This document shows positions 1 through 8,367 of a stretch of 64,000 nucleotides of DNA, piece after piece. Position numbers and translations under genes: made by a program. Source of the DNA: Alkalihalobacillus pseudalcaliphilus (GTDB taxonomy: Bacteria > Bacillota > Bacilli > Bacillales > Bacillaceae_D); NCBI GenBank assembly GCA_001038565.1, contig LFJO01000005.1, positions 428,314 through 492,313 on the forward strand, read 5' to 3'. The notes under the pieces are model-generated. The model was not told the DNA's origin and made no database searches. It worked only from the letters and a program-made list of their open reading frames with translations. Each line of letters starts with the position of its first letter. Positions within the stretch are counted from its first letter, which is position 1.

Positions 1-2
1 TT

Positions 3-134
3 TGGATTGGAATTGGAACAGCCGCCGCGGTACTAGTTAATATGTTGTTTTTTCATGAATCAAAAAGTTCGGCAAGAATTATTAGTTTGATCATTATCGT
101 CATTGGTGTAACGGGATTAAAAGCCGTATCTTAA
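3..134 (+). CDS. SMR family multidrug efflux transporter, C-terminal fragment
   Basis: Only the last 43 codons are in the window; the gene begins upstream. The peptide starts WIGIGTAAAVLVNMLFF and ends in a very hydrophobic helix (ISLIIIVIGVTGLKAVS). This matches helices 3 and 4 of small multidrug resistance proteins (EbrB, YkkD, SugE type), which export cationic drugs in exchange for protons across the cell membrane. The GIGTA motif before the final helix is typical. The exact subfamily cannot be told from the fragment. Confidence 0.75.
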   Translation, partial: WIGIGTAAAVLVNMLFFHESKSSARIISLIIIVIGVTGLKAVS

Positions 135-232
135 TGAACAATAATCGAAATATAAAAGAAAATAATAGGTACAGACACAGGCGAGCCTAGCTTTTCATAC
201 ACATGTAGTAATGAAATGTTGGAGGTGAGTCT

Positions 233-940
233 GTGTCGAGTTTATTAGCTGCTGTTTCATACTTCGTAAAAGAAGTGATTGTGTTTGTCTCTTATGTGAA
301 AAATAATGCCTTTCCACAGCCATTAAAAAAGGATGAAGAAAAAAAATACTTAGCCCTCATGCAGCAAGGAGATGAGGAAGCCAGAAATAAACTAATTGAG
401 CATAATTTACGACTCGTTGCACATATTGTTAAAAAGTTTGAGAATACAAGAGAGGACACGGAAGACTTAATATCTATCGGTACAATTGGATTAATCAAAG
501 CGATAGAAAGCTTTTCTGATGGAAAAGGTACAAAGCTCGCAACCTATGCAGCGAGATGTATCGAAAATGAAATCCTCATGCATTTACGAGCCCTAAAAAA
601 GGTGAAAAAGGATGTCTCTTTACATGATCCAATTGGAACGGATAAAGAAGGCAATGAAATTAGCTTAATCGATGTGTTAAAAGAAGAAAGCGATGATATT
701 GCAGATGTGATTCAAACAAAAATGGAGAAAAAGCAGATCTATGAATTTATCCATGTTTTAGATGGACGGGAAAAAGAGGTCATTGTTGGTCGCTTTGGTC
801 TTGATTTAGAAGAAGAAAGAACCCAAAGAGAAATCGCAAAAGACTTAGGTATATCTAGAAGTTATGTGTCACGGATTGAAAAAAGGGCGTTAATGAAGCT
901 CTTTCATGAGTTTTATAAGAAGAGTCAAGGAATAGGATAG
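233..940 (+). CDS. sigK: RNA polymerase sporulation sigma factor SigK, with pro-sequence
   Basis: Late mother-cell sigma factor of sporulation, 235 residues. The hydrophobic N-terminus (about residues 1-20, then [11 protein letters not shown]) is the pro-sequence that in Bacillus is removed by SpoIVFB. Region 2 ([46 protein letters not shown]) and region 4 ([37 protein letters not shown]) are intact. The GTG start at 233 follows GGAGGTGAG at 221-229. A CATACACA motif at 196-203 resembles a sigma-E -10 box but no convincing -35 was found. Unlike B. subtilis, the gene is not interrupted by a skin element. A shared terminator follows. Confidence 0.96.
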   Translation: MSSLLAAVSYFVKEVIVFVSYVKNNAFPQPLKKDEEKKYLALMQQGDEEARNKLIEHNLRLVAHIVKKFENTREDTEDLISIGTIGLIKAIESFSDGKGTKLATYAARCIENEILMHLRALKKVKKDVSLHDPIGTDKEGNEISLIDVLKEESDDIADVIQTKMEKKQIYEFIHVLDGREKEVIVGRFGLDLEEERTQREIAKDLGISRSYVSRIEKRALMKLFHEFYKKSQGIG

Positions 941-963
941 CATGATAAAGTTAAGTAAAAAAA

Positions 964-989
964 GACCGTGGCTTCCACGGTCTTTTTTT
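964..989. terminator. Bidirectional terminator between sigK and HxlR gene
   Basis: GACCGTGG (964-971), a 3-nt loop and CCACGGTC (975-982) form a perfect 8-bp stem. It is flanked by a run of A (957-963) and a run of T (983-989), so it can stop transcription from both sides. Confidence 0.9.
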
Positions 990-991
990 GC

Positions 992-1342
992 CTATTCAAA
1001 AGAGCTGCTCAGTGAATTCTTTTTCTTCCTAGCGTTATGTTTTGTTCCCCATTCATGCATGGCTTCTAAAATAGGCTGTAGTGTTTGACCGTATTCGGAG
1101 AGGGTATACTCAACTTTAGGTGGAACCTGTGCGTATACTTTCCGCGTAATAATCTCCTCGTCCTCAAGCTCTCTCAGTTGTTTCGTTAACATCCTTTGCG
1201 TAATACCAGGTAAATGCTTTTGTAACTCGCTGAAGCGTTGTGTTCCTTCTTTTAATAAATGCAGGAGTATTATAGGCTTCCATTTTCCAACAATAATGTT
1301 TAATGCGTCTTCCACTTTACATAAATTAGGTTCTAGTTTCAA
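992..1342 (-). CDS. HxlR-family (YodB/HypR-like) transcriptional regulator
   Basis: A 116-residue single-domain winged-helix protein. The N-terminus KVEDALNIIVGKWKPIILLHLL and the core RFSELQKHLPGITQRMLTKQLRELE are the HxlR signature; YTLSEYGQTLQPIL ends the wing. Cys8 lies close to the position of the redox-sensing Cys6 of YodB, so thiol or quinone sensing is possible but unproven. It is divergent from a flavin monooxygenase/FMN reductase pair, its likely target, with a 145-bp shared control region. Confidence 0.88.
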   Translation of the reverse strand: MKLEPNLCKVEDALNIIVGKWKPIILLHLLKEGTQRFSELQKHLPGITQRMLTKQLRELEDEEIITRKVYAQVPPKVEYTLSEYGQTLQPILEAMHEWGTKHNARKKKNSLSSSFE

Positions 1343-1355
1343 AGGATTACCTCCA

Positions 1356-1375
1356 TAGTACCTTTTTGTATACTA
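1356..1375. promoter_or_regulatory. Putative HxlR operator in divergent promoter region
   Basis: TAGTA (1356-1360), 10 nt, TACTA (1371-1375) is a perfect 5-bp inverted repeat just upstream of the regulator start. Spacing and half-sites resemble YodB/CatR-type operators. A weak promoter for the rightward genes may be TTAACA at 1396-1401 with TACTAA at 1421-1426 (19-bp spacer) or CATACT at 1419-1424 (17-bp spacer). The link is inferred from position. Confidence 0.5.
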
Positions 1376-1487
1376 CCGCACATCAAAGTGCGTACTTAAC
1401 AAATATACGGGTAGCATTCATACTAATAATAAGCTATTTTAAACAAAAAAGAAGAGAAGTACAACAGAAAAGAAAGGTTGTTTTTCG

Positions 1488-2546
1488 ATGAATGAATTTC
1501 GTATTACTCCTGAGAACGGGTTAGAATTCGGACTTTATACTCTAGGAGATCATCTTCCGAACCCGCATACCAATGAACGAGTTTCAGCAAAGCAACGATT
1601 AGAAGAAATTATTGAAATGAGTAAGTTAGCTGAGCAAGCTGGAATTGATTTTATTGGTATTGGAGAAAGCCATCAAGAATATTTCGTTACACAGGCTCAC
1701 TCGGTTGTTTTAGCAGCTATCGCTCAAGCAACGGAAAAGATAAAAATTGCGAGCACTTCAACGATTGTGAGTACATTAGATCCAGTTCGTGTCTATGAAG
1801 ACTTTGCAACGATTGACCTGATTTCAAATGGGAGGGCAGAAATCGTTGCCGGAAGAGCATCTAGAATCGGTTTATATGAATTATTAGGATATAGTTTGAA
1901 TAATTACGAGGAGTTATTTGAAGAAAAATTTGAGCTGTTACAAAAGATCAATCGAGAAAGCCGTGTCAATTGGCAAGGAAATTTTCGAGCGCCACTAAAG
2001 GGTGCAGAGGTCATTCCCCGTGCCATCAATAATCTATTACCGATTTGGCGTGGTGTAGGTGGAACTCCTGCGAGTGCAATGAAGGCAGGTTATGCCGGAG
2101 TACCAATTTTCCTTGCTCATTTAGGTGGAGCGGCAACTTATTTTAAACAAACAATTGATGCATATCGTGAGGCGGCGGCTTCAAGAGGACATAACGTTTC
2201 AAAGCTTCCTATATCAACGGCAGGTTTCTTTTATACTGCAGAGACCACACAGCAAGCACAACAGGAATATTATCCTTATATAAATGAAGGAATGAAAAAG
2301 ACGAATGGTAGAGGTTTTCCAAAGCAGGAATTTGCACAAAGTGCGGACGTGCGTAGTGTTGTTAATGTAGGGAGCCCCCAACAAATAATCGAAAAAATTC
2401 TCTATCAACACGAATTATTCGGTAATCAGCGATATATTGGTCAGTTAGACTTTGGTGGAGTTCCGTTTCCACAAATCATGAAAAATATTGATTTAATTGG
2501 TTCAGAGATCATTCCTGCGATCAAAAAACATACAGCTAAAAAGTAG
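1488..2546 (+). CDS. LLM-class flavin-dependent oxidoreductase (luciferase-like monooxygenase)
   Basis: A 352-residue bacterial-luciferase-fold protein. Typical pieces are FGLYTLGDHLPNPH near the N-terminus, AEQAGIDFIGIGESHQEYF, the TEKIKIASTSTIVSTLDPVRVYEDFATIDLIS block, and GRAEIVAGRAS. Such enzymes use reduced flavin supplied by a partner reductase to oxidise small molecules; the substrate is unknown. The FMN reductase gene follows 16 bp downstream, giving a two-component system likely controlled by the divergent HxlR regulator. The ATG at 1488 has AAAGG at 1473-1477. Confidence 0.88.
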   Translation: MNEFRITPENGLEFGLYTLGDHLPNPHTNERVSAKQRLEEIIEMSKLAEQAGIDFIGIGESHQEYFVTQAHSVVLAAIAQATEKIKIASTSTIVSTLDPVRVYEDFATIDLISNGRAEIVAGRASRIGLYELLGYSLNNYEELFEEKFELLQKINRESRVNWQGNFRAPLKGAEVIPRAINNLLPIWRGVGGTPASAMKAGYAGVPIFLAHLGGAATYFKQTIDAYREAAASRGHNVSKLPISTAGFFYTAETTQQAQQEYYPYINEGMKKTNGRGFPKQEFAQSADVRSVVNVGSPQQIIEKILYQHELFGNQRYIGQLDFGGVPFPQIMKNIDLIGSEIIPAIKKHTAKK

Positions 2547-2562
2547 GAGAAGGAGAATTGAA

Positions 2563-3129
2563 ATGAAAGCAGTTGGATTAATTGGCTCTACGGTTGGTTC
2601 CAAAACAAAAATAGCAATTCAATCTACAATGAGTGAACTAGCAGACAAACATCCCGGGATAGATCAGACGATTATAAACCTTGCCGATTTTTCAATGGCA
2701 TGGAGTGACGGAAGGAATTTCCTTGATTATCAAGGTGATACACAATTTGTGACTAAAACCATCATGGAGGCTGATATTCTTTTTATCGGAACACCTGTTT
2801 TTCAGGCATCTATACCTGGAAGTTTGAAAAATATCTTTGATTTGCTCCCTCAAAAAGCTTTTCAAAATAAAACAGTTAGTATCGTTGTAACAGCAGGATC
2901 CTCCAAACATTATTTAGTAGCGGAGCAACAACTTAAGCCGATTTTAAATTACATGAAGGCACATGTGTTACCGAGTTATGTTTTTATAGAAGAAAAAGAT
3001 TTTATGAATAAAAAAATGATCAATGATGATGTATTCTTTCGATTACGGGATTTAGTCATGGATACGGTATTATTTGCTGAAGCACATGAAAAACTTCGTG
3101 AAATAAAAGAAGCCGAGTATGACTTTTAG
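2563..3129 (+). CDS. NAD(P)H-dependent FMN reductase
   Basis: A 188-residue flavodoxin-fold protein of the NADPH-dependent FMN reductase family. GLIGSTVGSKTKIAIQ at the N-terminus is the FMN phosphate-binding loop, and GTPVFQASIPGSLKNIFDLL holds the isoalloxazine contact. It should supply reduced FMN to the upstream monooxygenase. The ATG at 2563 is chosen because AGGAG (2551-2555) sits 7 nt before it; the open frame runs further upstream into the preceding gene without a ribosome site. The genes are 16 bp apart and probably form an operon. Confidence 0.88.
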   Translation: MKAVGLIGSTVGSKTKIAIQSTMSELADKHPGIDQTIINLADFSMAWSDGRNFLDYQGDTQFVTKTIMEADILFIGTPVFQASIPGSLKNIFDLLPQKAFQNKTVSIVVTAGSSKHYLVAEQQLKPILNYMKAHVLPSYVFIEEKDFMNKKMINDDVFFRLRDLVMDTVLFAEAHEKLREIKEAEYDF

Positions 3130-3674
3130 TTTCATAAGTAATTGTTCGCAACTTTGAGTGGAGGCTGGATATGGTATACCGATTTTAAATTCATGTTTCT
3201 TACCTTCCCTTCATAAGAATAAGGCAAGATAGGTAGGAAAGGAAGCTAACGTATGAAATTAGAACGGGAGTTTCATGTGAAGGGTATTGCGACATTGCTG
3301 ATGGAAAGCCGATTCGATTAAAAGGAAAAAAATGAATATAAAATGGTGGCAAGAGCACCCGTCGGACAAGGTCATCCTTTTTTGTTAGCAATGAGCAACG
3401 CAACATGCTCGAGCTTTACATGCTAATTTAGGAATGCCCAAAAACGATTAAACAACCATGTACACTTTTGGGTGGCAAAAGGCGGTACTAAGTTGTAGGA
3501 AATGTGAGGGAGTAACAACATAAGCAGAAGTAAAAGCACTTTTTTAGTCCAAATACACTTCTAAAGATTTCACTCCTTGAATCAAGGGAAATAAAAAGGT
3601 GATGATAGTCTAAAACCAACCTCAGTTTGTTTTCGTCAAAAAAATAAAGAAAACAAATGAAAAGAGGTTTCCTT
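3130..3674. other. Gene-free stretch with dispersed repeat fragments
   Basis: No convincing gene. About 3390-3412 is a short piece of the element also seen at 7254-7290 and 56816-56850 (GAGCAACGC followed by CATG and a GC-rich end). It is followed directly by a copy of the TGCTAAT repeat at 3421-3522. Open frames here lack ribosome sites and family resemblance. Confidence 0.5.
3421..3522 (+). repeat. Dispersed intergenic repeat, TGCTAAT family, copy A
   Basis: Begins TGCTAATTTAGGAATGCCCA and includes CATGTACACTTTTGG, then GTTGTAGGAAA and GAGTAACAACATA. The same blocks in the same order occur at 7134-7237 and 38593-38690. None of the copies carries a plausible gene. Confidence 0.75.
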
Positions 3675-4265
3675 ATGTACTTATCTGATTTAGTAAGTAT
3701 ATTTATTGTAATCGTCATCCCCGTTTTATTAATTTTTGCTATTGGTTATATGCTTTGGCTAAAGCACAAGCCTTTCAAGTTGAAAGACCTTGATTTATGG
3801 AAAGAAGCGAGCAAATTTTTAATGCTTATTTATAGTGTTTATTTACTTTATTACGGGCTTTATAATGGCATTGGTTATGGAGGCTATTTTAGTTATAATC
3901 TTGTCCCGTTTCACACGATCTTTTCCTATACGGAAATGCTCATTCATGATCCAATCATGCAAAAAACGGCCTTCTGGAATTTGCTCGGAAATGTCTTATT
4001 AACACTACCATTTGGTTTTTTTATCACAATTATGTTCCAAAAAATGAAATGGAAAACGATTGTCGTAAGCAGCGTATTGTTTTCGATTAGTATTGAATCT
4101 GGACAATTCATATTACATTTATTACGAATTTCGAGCAGAACCATCGATATTGATGATGTCATCCTTAACACATTAGGTAGTATATTAGGGTATGTAATCG
4201 CTAATAAACTGTTGGCGTTACGCCAAAACAACAGTAGAACCAATGAAAGCAAACAAATAGCCTAA
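3675..4265 (+). CDS. VanZ family membrane protein
   Basis: A 196-residue protein with about five membrane segments. The conserved VanZ pattern is present: NLVPFHTI, then a helix with FWNLLGNVLLTLPFGFF, then SIESGQFIL, and RTIDIDDVILNTLGSILGY. VanZ proteins are linked to teicoplanin resistance in enterococci; most Bacillus homologues have no known function. Start 3675 is chosen because AGAGG (3663-3667) lies 7 nt before it; an in-frame ATG at 3657 has no ribosome site. It stands alone between two repeat-bearing intergenic regions. Confidence 0.85.
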   Translation: MYLSDLVSIFIVIVIPVLLIFAIGYMLWLKHKPFKLKDLDLWKEASKFLMLIYSVYLLYYGLYNGIGYGGYFSYNLVPFHTIFSYTEMLIHDPIMQKTAFWNLLGNVLLTLPFGFFITIMFQKMKWKTIVVSSVLFSISIESGQFILHLLRISSRTIDIDDVILNTLGSILGYVIANKLLALRQNNSRTNESKQIA

Positions 4266-4365
4266 TAAACCGATCAATAATAGTAAAAGCACGGCAAATA
4301 ATCCAAATTAGTTAAATTTGAAAGGTTGCTGTAGAAAAAGATTCAGCGTACAGCACAAACAGCAG

Positions 4366-4546
4366 CCAACAAAGATGAAAGTAGTGGCGACTGTTCAAAC
4401 TGTTGGCACATTTACAACTCGCTCGCCATTAGGAGTCGGCCTGAACAAACAGGGAGCACTGTCCTACTAAGGTCATTGATCGCAAGATGGATGACGAGCT
4501 AACTTCACGGCACAAACTATCGCTCATAAGTAACTTTTATACAAAA
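4366..4546 (-). repeat. Dispersed intergenic repeat, hairpin family, copy R1
   Basis: Read on the minus strand this begins TTTTGTATAAAAGTTACTTA, continues with GTGCCGTGAAGTTAGC and GTCATCCATCTTGCG, and ends with CAGTCGCCACTACTTTCAT. These blocks recur at 20893-20963, 56383-56610 and 62015-62235, and the last part at 47967-48032. It covers most of the 516-bp gap after vanZ. Confidence 0.8.
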
Positions 4547-4553
4547 TAATTCA

Positions 4554-4582
4554 AGCAGAAAAAAATTCTTTCTGCTTTTTTT
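4554..4582 (+). terminator. Intrinsic terminator
   Basis: AGCAGAAA (4554-4561), a 7-nt loop and TTTCTGCT (4569-4576) followed by a T run. It lies at the edge of repeat R1, some 290 bp after the vanZ stop. Confidence 0.75.
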
Positions 4583-4782
4583 GACGTTTTTTTCGATGTG
4601 AAAAAGGACATTATAAAGAAATGAGCTTAAAAAAAGCTTAAAAATAAAGGTTATGTGTATATTTTTCCTAATGGCAACTTTCTTTCGCACATTAAATAAG
4701 TTTTGTATTGCAAAAAAAGGTTGCTATAGACCCACATGCAAAGCACTTGCTATGATGACATAGGAAGTGAGGAGGTTATGAA

Positions 4783-5682
4783 TTGGTGGAAGAAAAACGC
4801 TATCAGGATTTAAAAAAAGGTGAAAAAGGAGCCGTTATTAGTATTGTTGCTTATCTCATACTTGCGGTATTAAAACTGTCAGTTGGATTTTATGCCAATT
4901 CTGCTGCTTTAAAAGCAGATGGTTTAAATAATGCAACAGATATCGTCGTTTCCATTGCGGTATTAGTGGGACTCCGCATGTCACAAAAACCACCTGATCA
5001 TGATCATCCATATGGACATTGGAAAGCAGAAACCGTTGCATCACTCGTTGCCTCCTTAATTATTATGGTTGTGGGTATTCAGGTGTTAATTGGGGCAGTC
5101 CCTGCGTTATTCGCAGGAGAGCAAGAAGCACCAGATGTCATTGCTGCATGGGTTGGGGCTTTTAGTTTTGTCGTGATGATTGGTGTATTCTTATATAATC
5201 GAAACCTAGGTAAAAAGATAAATTCTCAAGCCGTAACTGCCGCCTCCAAAGATAATTTATCAGACGCACTCGTAAGTATTGGTGCAACGATTGGTATTAT
5301 TGGGGCACAATTTGGCTTTGCTTGGTTAGATCCTCTTATCGCTGTACTTGTCGGTTTAATTATTTGTAAAACGGCGTGGGAAATTTTTAAAGATGCAACC
5401 CATTACTTAACAGATGGTTTTGAGAAAAGTGAATTAGATGAATGTCGAAGAACTGCCTTATTAATTGATGAGGTAGAAGAAGTGAAAGAAGTAAAAGCGA
5501 GATATTATGGGAATAGTTCGGTCGTGGATATTGTGATTGAAGTGAACGGAAGCTTAGATGTACGTGACGCTCATGATATTTCTGATAAGGTCGAGGAAAT
5601 TATTAAAGAAAAACATAGAGCGATAGATGTCCATGTCCATGTTGAACCTAATGAAAATACAGAAACCCCTCCAAAGCTTTAA
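4783..5682 (+). CDS. Cation diffusion facilitator, MneS (YeaB)-like manganese exporter
   Basis: A 299-residue CDF transporter with six membrane segments and a cytoplasmic C-terminal domain ending in a VHVHVEP metal-binding stretch. The transport-site motifs are DGLNNATD in helix 2 and DNLSD in helix 5, the pattern of the manganese group, and HDHPYGHWKAE follows helix 2. It should export Mn(II) or a similar metal in exchange for protons. TTG at 4783 is the start: GGAGGT (4771-4776) is 6 nt before it, and the nearby ATG at 4778 is out of frame. An extended -10 (TGCTATGAT, ending at 4756) lies upstream. Confidence 0.9.
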   Translation: MVEEKRYQDLKKGEKGAVISIVAYLILAVLKLSVGFYANSAALKADGLNNATDIVVSIAVLVGLRMSQKPPDHDHPYGHWKAETVASLVASLIIMVVGIQVLIGAVPALFAGEQEAPDVIAAWVGAFSFVVMIGVFLYNRNLGKKINSQAVTAASKDNLSDALVSIGATIGIIGAQFGFAWLDPLIAVLVGLIICKTAWEIFKDATHYLTDGFEKSELDECRRTALLIDEVEEVKEVKARYYGNSSVVDIVIEVNGSLDVRDAHDISDKVEEIIKEKHRAIDVHVHVEPNENTETPPKL

Positions 5683-5707
5683 TAGCTGTAGAGGGGTTTA
5701 TTTTTTT
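5663..5707. terminator. Terminator overlapping the end of the CDF gene
   Basis: AAACCCCTC (5663-5671) pairs with GAGGGGTTT (5691-5699), followed by a T run. The left arm lies in the last codons of the transporter gene. It separates two convergent genes. Confidence 0.8.
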
Positions 5708-6983
5708 AGTAAAAACCGACATGTTGGTCCTCATTGCCTTCAAACCAGTCGCCCTTTTTACTTTTTTTCTGTTCTTTTTCCATCGATTTTATGATTTCAT
5801 CGATATGAATGGTTTCTTTTTGATGCCATTCGAGTGCAGAGCTAATAAAGAGTTCTTTAATTTGAGCAAAGGAGAAGCCTTTAGTTTTTTTTGTTAAAGC
5901 ATTTTGAGCCTCTTTTGAAAGGAAATGATCAAAGCCCAGTCGTTCAATGAATTGTTCTCGCAGTGCTTCATCGGGTAACTTAATTTCATAAGCACGATCA
6001 AAGCGACCGGCACGATTCATAAGACCCGGATCAATTTTCTCAGGATAATTAGTCGTACCAATAAGAAAGATACCTTCTTTGGAAGTAGCTCCATCTAACG
6101 TATTTAAGAAATAAGAACGAACACCACTTGGCATCGAATCAATGTCTTCAATAACAAGGATCATTGGAGAAAGTCGATTGACTGAATTAAAGACAGTTGT
6201 AATAGAATCACTATTGGTGTATTCGGTAATTTGCCAATAAGCAACCGGTGCTTCAATCGTATTAGCAATCGCTTTTACAAGACTCGTCTTGCCGTTTCCC
6301 GGCGGTCCATACAGTAAGACACCTCGTTTATAAGGAACATTGTAGGTTTGAAAGAAGCTACGATCTTCATTAAAGAATTGATCAAGTACAGCATAAAGGT
6401 CGTTTTTAATCTTTGGATTTAATACGACATCTTCCCGTGTTAATTCTCGATTAATTGGCTTATGATCTTGTTCAATACCATGCATGGTATCTGTAAAAAC
6501 TAACACCTCATTTTTACTTTTAAGCCATAATCGTTTGCTGATAGATTGCAAGAAAGCTGTTAAGGCTTTGTCGTCAGTAGCTAAGATTGTACTGTAATAC
6601 ATTTGGTGATTGGTCTCATCAAAATAAGGAATTTGTGCAAAAGCAACACCGCTATCACGATAAGCATAAACTTGATTTTGTGAGGAATGGATCACGCGAA
6701 AGTGAGAAAGGTCCTCTTCATTTTCGAATTCAAAGGTTTTACCTTCAAGCTTTTCAAAAACTTGTGCAATATGGACAAGCTCATCACTTTCTGATTTGAC
6801 ATCTTCCTGTAAAATCGACCATAATTCATAATGGCCTATGTTTAAGCTATAAACGTGAAAATTTTCATGAAAATGCTCGTATAAAGCATGTTGAATATTC
6901 GTAATGATCCTTGCAATAGCAGGATACCCCTTCATATCATCGTTTTCAGTTGGCTTTACTTGATAAATAAATGGTAAGGTCAA
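5706..6983 (-). CDS. yjoB: AAA-family ATPase, YjoB-like
   Basis: A 425-residue protein, close to the size of B. subtilis YjoB. An N-terminal half of unknown fold is followed by one AAA module: Walker A GPPGNGKT (226-233), Walker B ILVIED (275-280), sensor Asn in GTTN, and arginine-finger region NRAGRFDR (323-330). YjoB-type proteins are thought to act as ATP-driven chaperones or proteolysis helpers; in B. subtilis the gene is sigma-W dependent. The start is TTG at 6983 with AGAAGGA 6 nt before it. An extended -10 (TGATAGAAT, minus strand, 7017-7025) lies just upstream; no sigma-W box was found. Confidence 0.88.
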   Translation of the reverse strand: MTLPFIYQVKPTENDDMKGYPAIARIITNIQHALYEHFHENFHVYSLNIGHYELWSILQEDVKSESDELVHIAQVFEKLEGKTFEFENEEDLSHFRVIHSSQNQVYAYRDSGVAFAQIPYFDETNHQMYYSTILATDDKALTAFLQSISKRLWLKSKNEVLVFTDTMHGIEQDHKPINRELTREDVVLNPKIKNDLYAVLDQFFNEDRSFFQTYNVPYKRGVLLYGPPGNGKTSLVKAIANTIEAPVAYWQITEYTNSDSITTVFNSVNRLSPMILVIEDIDSMPSGVRSYFLNTLDGATSKEGIFLIGTTNYPEKIDPGLMNRAGRFDRAYEIKLPDEALREQFIERLGFDHFLSKEAQNALTKKTKGFSFAQIKELFISSALEWHQKETIHIDEIIKSMEKEQKKSKKGDWFEGNEDQHVGFY

Positions 6984-7133
6984 ACGTGTTCCTTCTTTCT
7001 TTTCAGTATTTTCTTAATTCTATCATAAAAATAGGAAATTGAATATTGAGGTAAAGTCTGCCCATTTCCCGAAGTGCTTTAAAAAGGTGAGAACCATCGC
7101 CCTTAGTATAATTTCATATAAACCCCGTAAAAA

Positions 7134-7237
7134 TGCTAATCTAGGAATGCCCAAAAACAATTAAATAACAATGTACACTTTGGAGCTGGTAAAAAGAAAC
7201 ACTATCTTGTAGGAAAAGCCGGGAAGTAACGACATAT
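7134..7237 (+). repeat. Dispersed intergenic repeat, TGCTAAT family, copy B
   Basis: Begins TGCTAATCTAGGAATGCCCA and keeps AATTAAATAACAATGTACAC, CTTGTAGGAAAAG and GAAGTAACGACATAT, in the same order as copies at 3421 and 38593. It fills the middle of the 342-bp gap between two leftward genes. Confidence 0.8.
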
Positions 7238-7253
7238 GTTTTATGAACTTGAG

Positions 7254-7290
7254 AAGTAGCAGCGAGCAACGCTCCATGTTCGCACTAGTA
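7254..7290 (+). repeat. Fragment of the split repeat element (D family)
   Basis: GTAGCAGCGAGCAACGC followed by CCATGTTCGCACTA matches 56816-56848, part of the longer element at 56706-56866. It directly follows copy B of the TGCTAAT repeat. No gene is present. Confidence 0.65.
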
Positions 7291-7325
7291 GATAAAACAA
7301 AAAGCCCCCAAGAGGACCATTTGAA

Positions 7326-8279
7326 TTAAAGTGGATCTGTATAAATAATACGTGGCTTTATTTCGATGTATTGAATATGACGACCATTACTTTCATGTAC
7401 GGTGAAGTCATAGCCAGTTTCATGAACAGAAGAACCAACGGCAGGATTTAAATTTCTCGTTAAAAACCAACCGCCAATCGTATCAACCTCTGGATGGTTA
7501 ATCGAGATAGGTAGCAACATATTAATATCCTCAAGGAGTAATCGACCATTGACAATGAAATGCCCCTCGTTAATCATCCTAATTTCAGAAACTTCATCAT
7601 GGTCAAATTCATCACGAATTTCGCCAACAATTTCCTCAACAATATCTTCTACCGTAACGAGTCCTGAAGTTCCACCATACTCGTTAAATAAAATAGCGAT
7701 ATGAATATGTTCTTTTTGCATTCTTACGAGTAAATCGTCAATACGGATCGATTCAATGACTTGAATAATCGGTTTGACATATTGATGAATATCAAAAGGA
7801 AGATTTTGGTCATCAAGGCGACTCGTTAAAAATTCCTTCACGTTCAGAAATCCAATAATATGATCTTTATCTTCAGCAGTGACAGGGTAGCGTGTATAAC
7901 GACCGGTTTTAATTGTCGTTAAAATTTCTTCAATGGAGTCATGAATAGAAATACTTATGACATCTGGTCGAGGTACCATGATTTCCTTGGCCACTCGCTC
8001 ATCAAATTCGAAGATATTATTGACGAATTTAAATTCATTTTTGTTAATTTCACCGCTCTTGTAACTTTCAGTCATAAGCTGACGTAATTCTTTTTCTGTA
8101 TGAGCAACATCTTTGGTTAGGGAAGGCTTTAGAGAAAACAGACCTTCAAGACGCCTGCGTATTCGAGCAAAGGCTACAATGAAAATAATCTTAAGCCTTG
8201 CTAATAATTTTGTACGCCACAAAAAGAAGACCATGAGCAAAATGAGCAAAGTGACAAGAAGTATTTTCAAACTGGTCAA
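7326..8279 (-). CDS. CBS-domain/CorC_HlyC protein lacking the DUF21 membrane domain
   Basis: A 317-residue relative of the HlyC/CorC family. One N-terminal membrane helix (about 5-22) is followed by two CBS domains (about 100-220, with KEIMVPRPDVISI and GFLNVKEFL) and the C-terminal CorC domain (EYGGTSGLVTVEDIVEEIVGEI, NGRLLLEDIN). Usual Bacillus members have about 430 residues and begin with a four-helix DUF21 domain, absent here; an in-frame TAA lies just upstream and the next gene leaves no room for it. TTG at 8279 is used as start; its GGGGGTG ribosome site is about 30 nt away across a hairpin. Confidence 0.75.
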   Translation of the reverse strand: MTSLKILLVTLLILLMVFFLWRTKLLARLKIIFIVAFARIRRRLEGLFSLKPSLTKDVAHTEKELRQLMTESYKSGEINKNEFKFVNNIFEFDERVAKEIMVPRPDVISISIHDSIEEILTTIKTGRYTRYPVTAEDKDHIIGFLNVKEFLTSRLDDQNLPFDIHQYVKPIIQVIESIRIDDLLVRMQKEHIHIAILFNEYGGTSGLVTVEDIVEEIVGEIRDEFDHDEVSEIRMINEGHFIVNGRLLLEDINMLLPISINHPEVDTIGGWFLTRNLNPAVGSSVHETGYDFTVHESNGRHIQYIEIKPRIIYTDPL

Positions 8280-8284
8280 TAGAT

Positions 8285-8307
8285 GGTCTTACTTTTTCGG
8301 TAAGACC
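8285..8307 (-). promoter_or_regulatory. Hairpin between ribosome site and start of the CorC-like gene
   Basis: GGTCTTAC (8285-8292) and GTAAGACC (8300-8307) form a perfect 8-bp stem with a 7-nt loop. It has no T run, so it is not an ordinary terminator. On the minus-strand transcript a GGGGGTG sequence lies just 5 prime of the stem and the TTG start 5 nt 3 prime of it, so folding would bring the two to normal spacing. Function is inferred. Confidence 0.45.
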
Positions 8308-8367
8308 TACACCCCCTTCAGAGTACCTTCAATGTGACGAGCTCGGTACATATCATGAGTCTACACT

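Noticed and set aside
3200..3406. Leftward 68-codon frame after the FMN reductase gene
   Set aside because: No ribosome site, no family pattern, and it overlaps repeat sequence.
4366..4546. Insertion sequence remnant
   Set aside because: The copies share no transposase-like coding and have no clear terminal inverted repeats, so they are listed as dispersed non-coding repeats instead.
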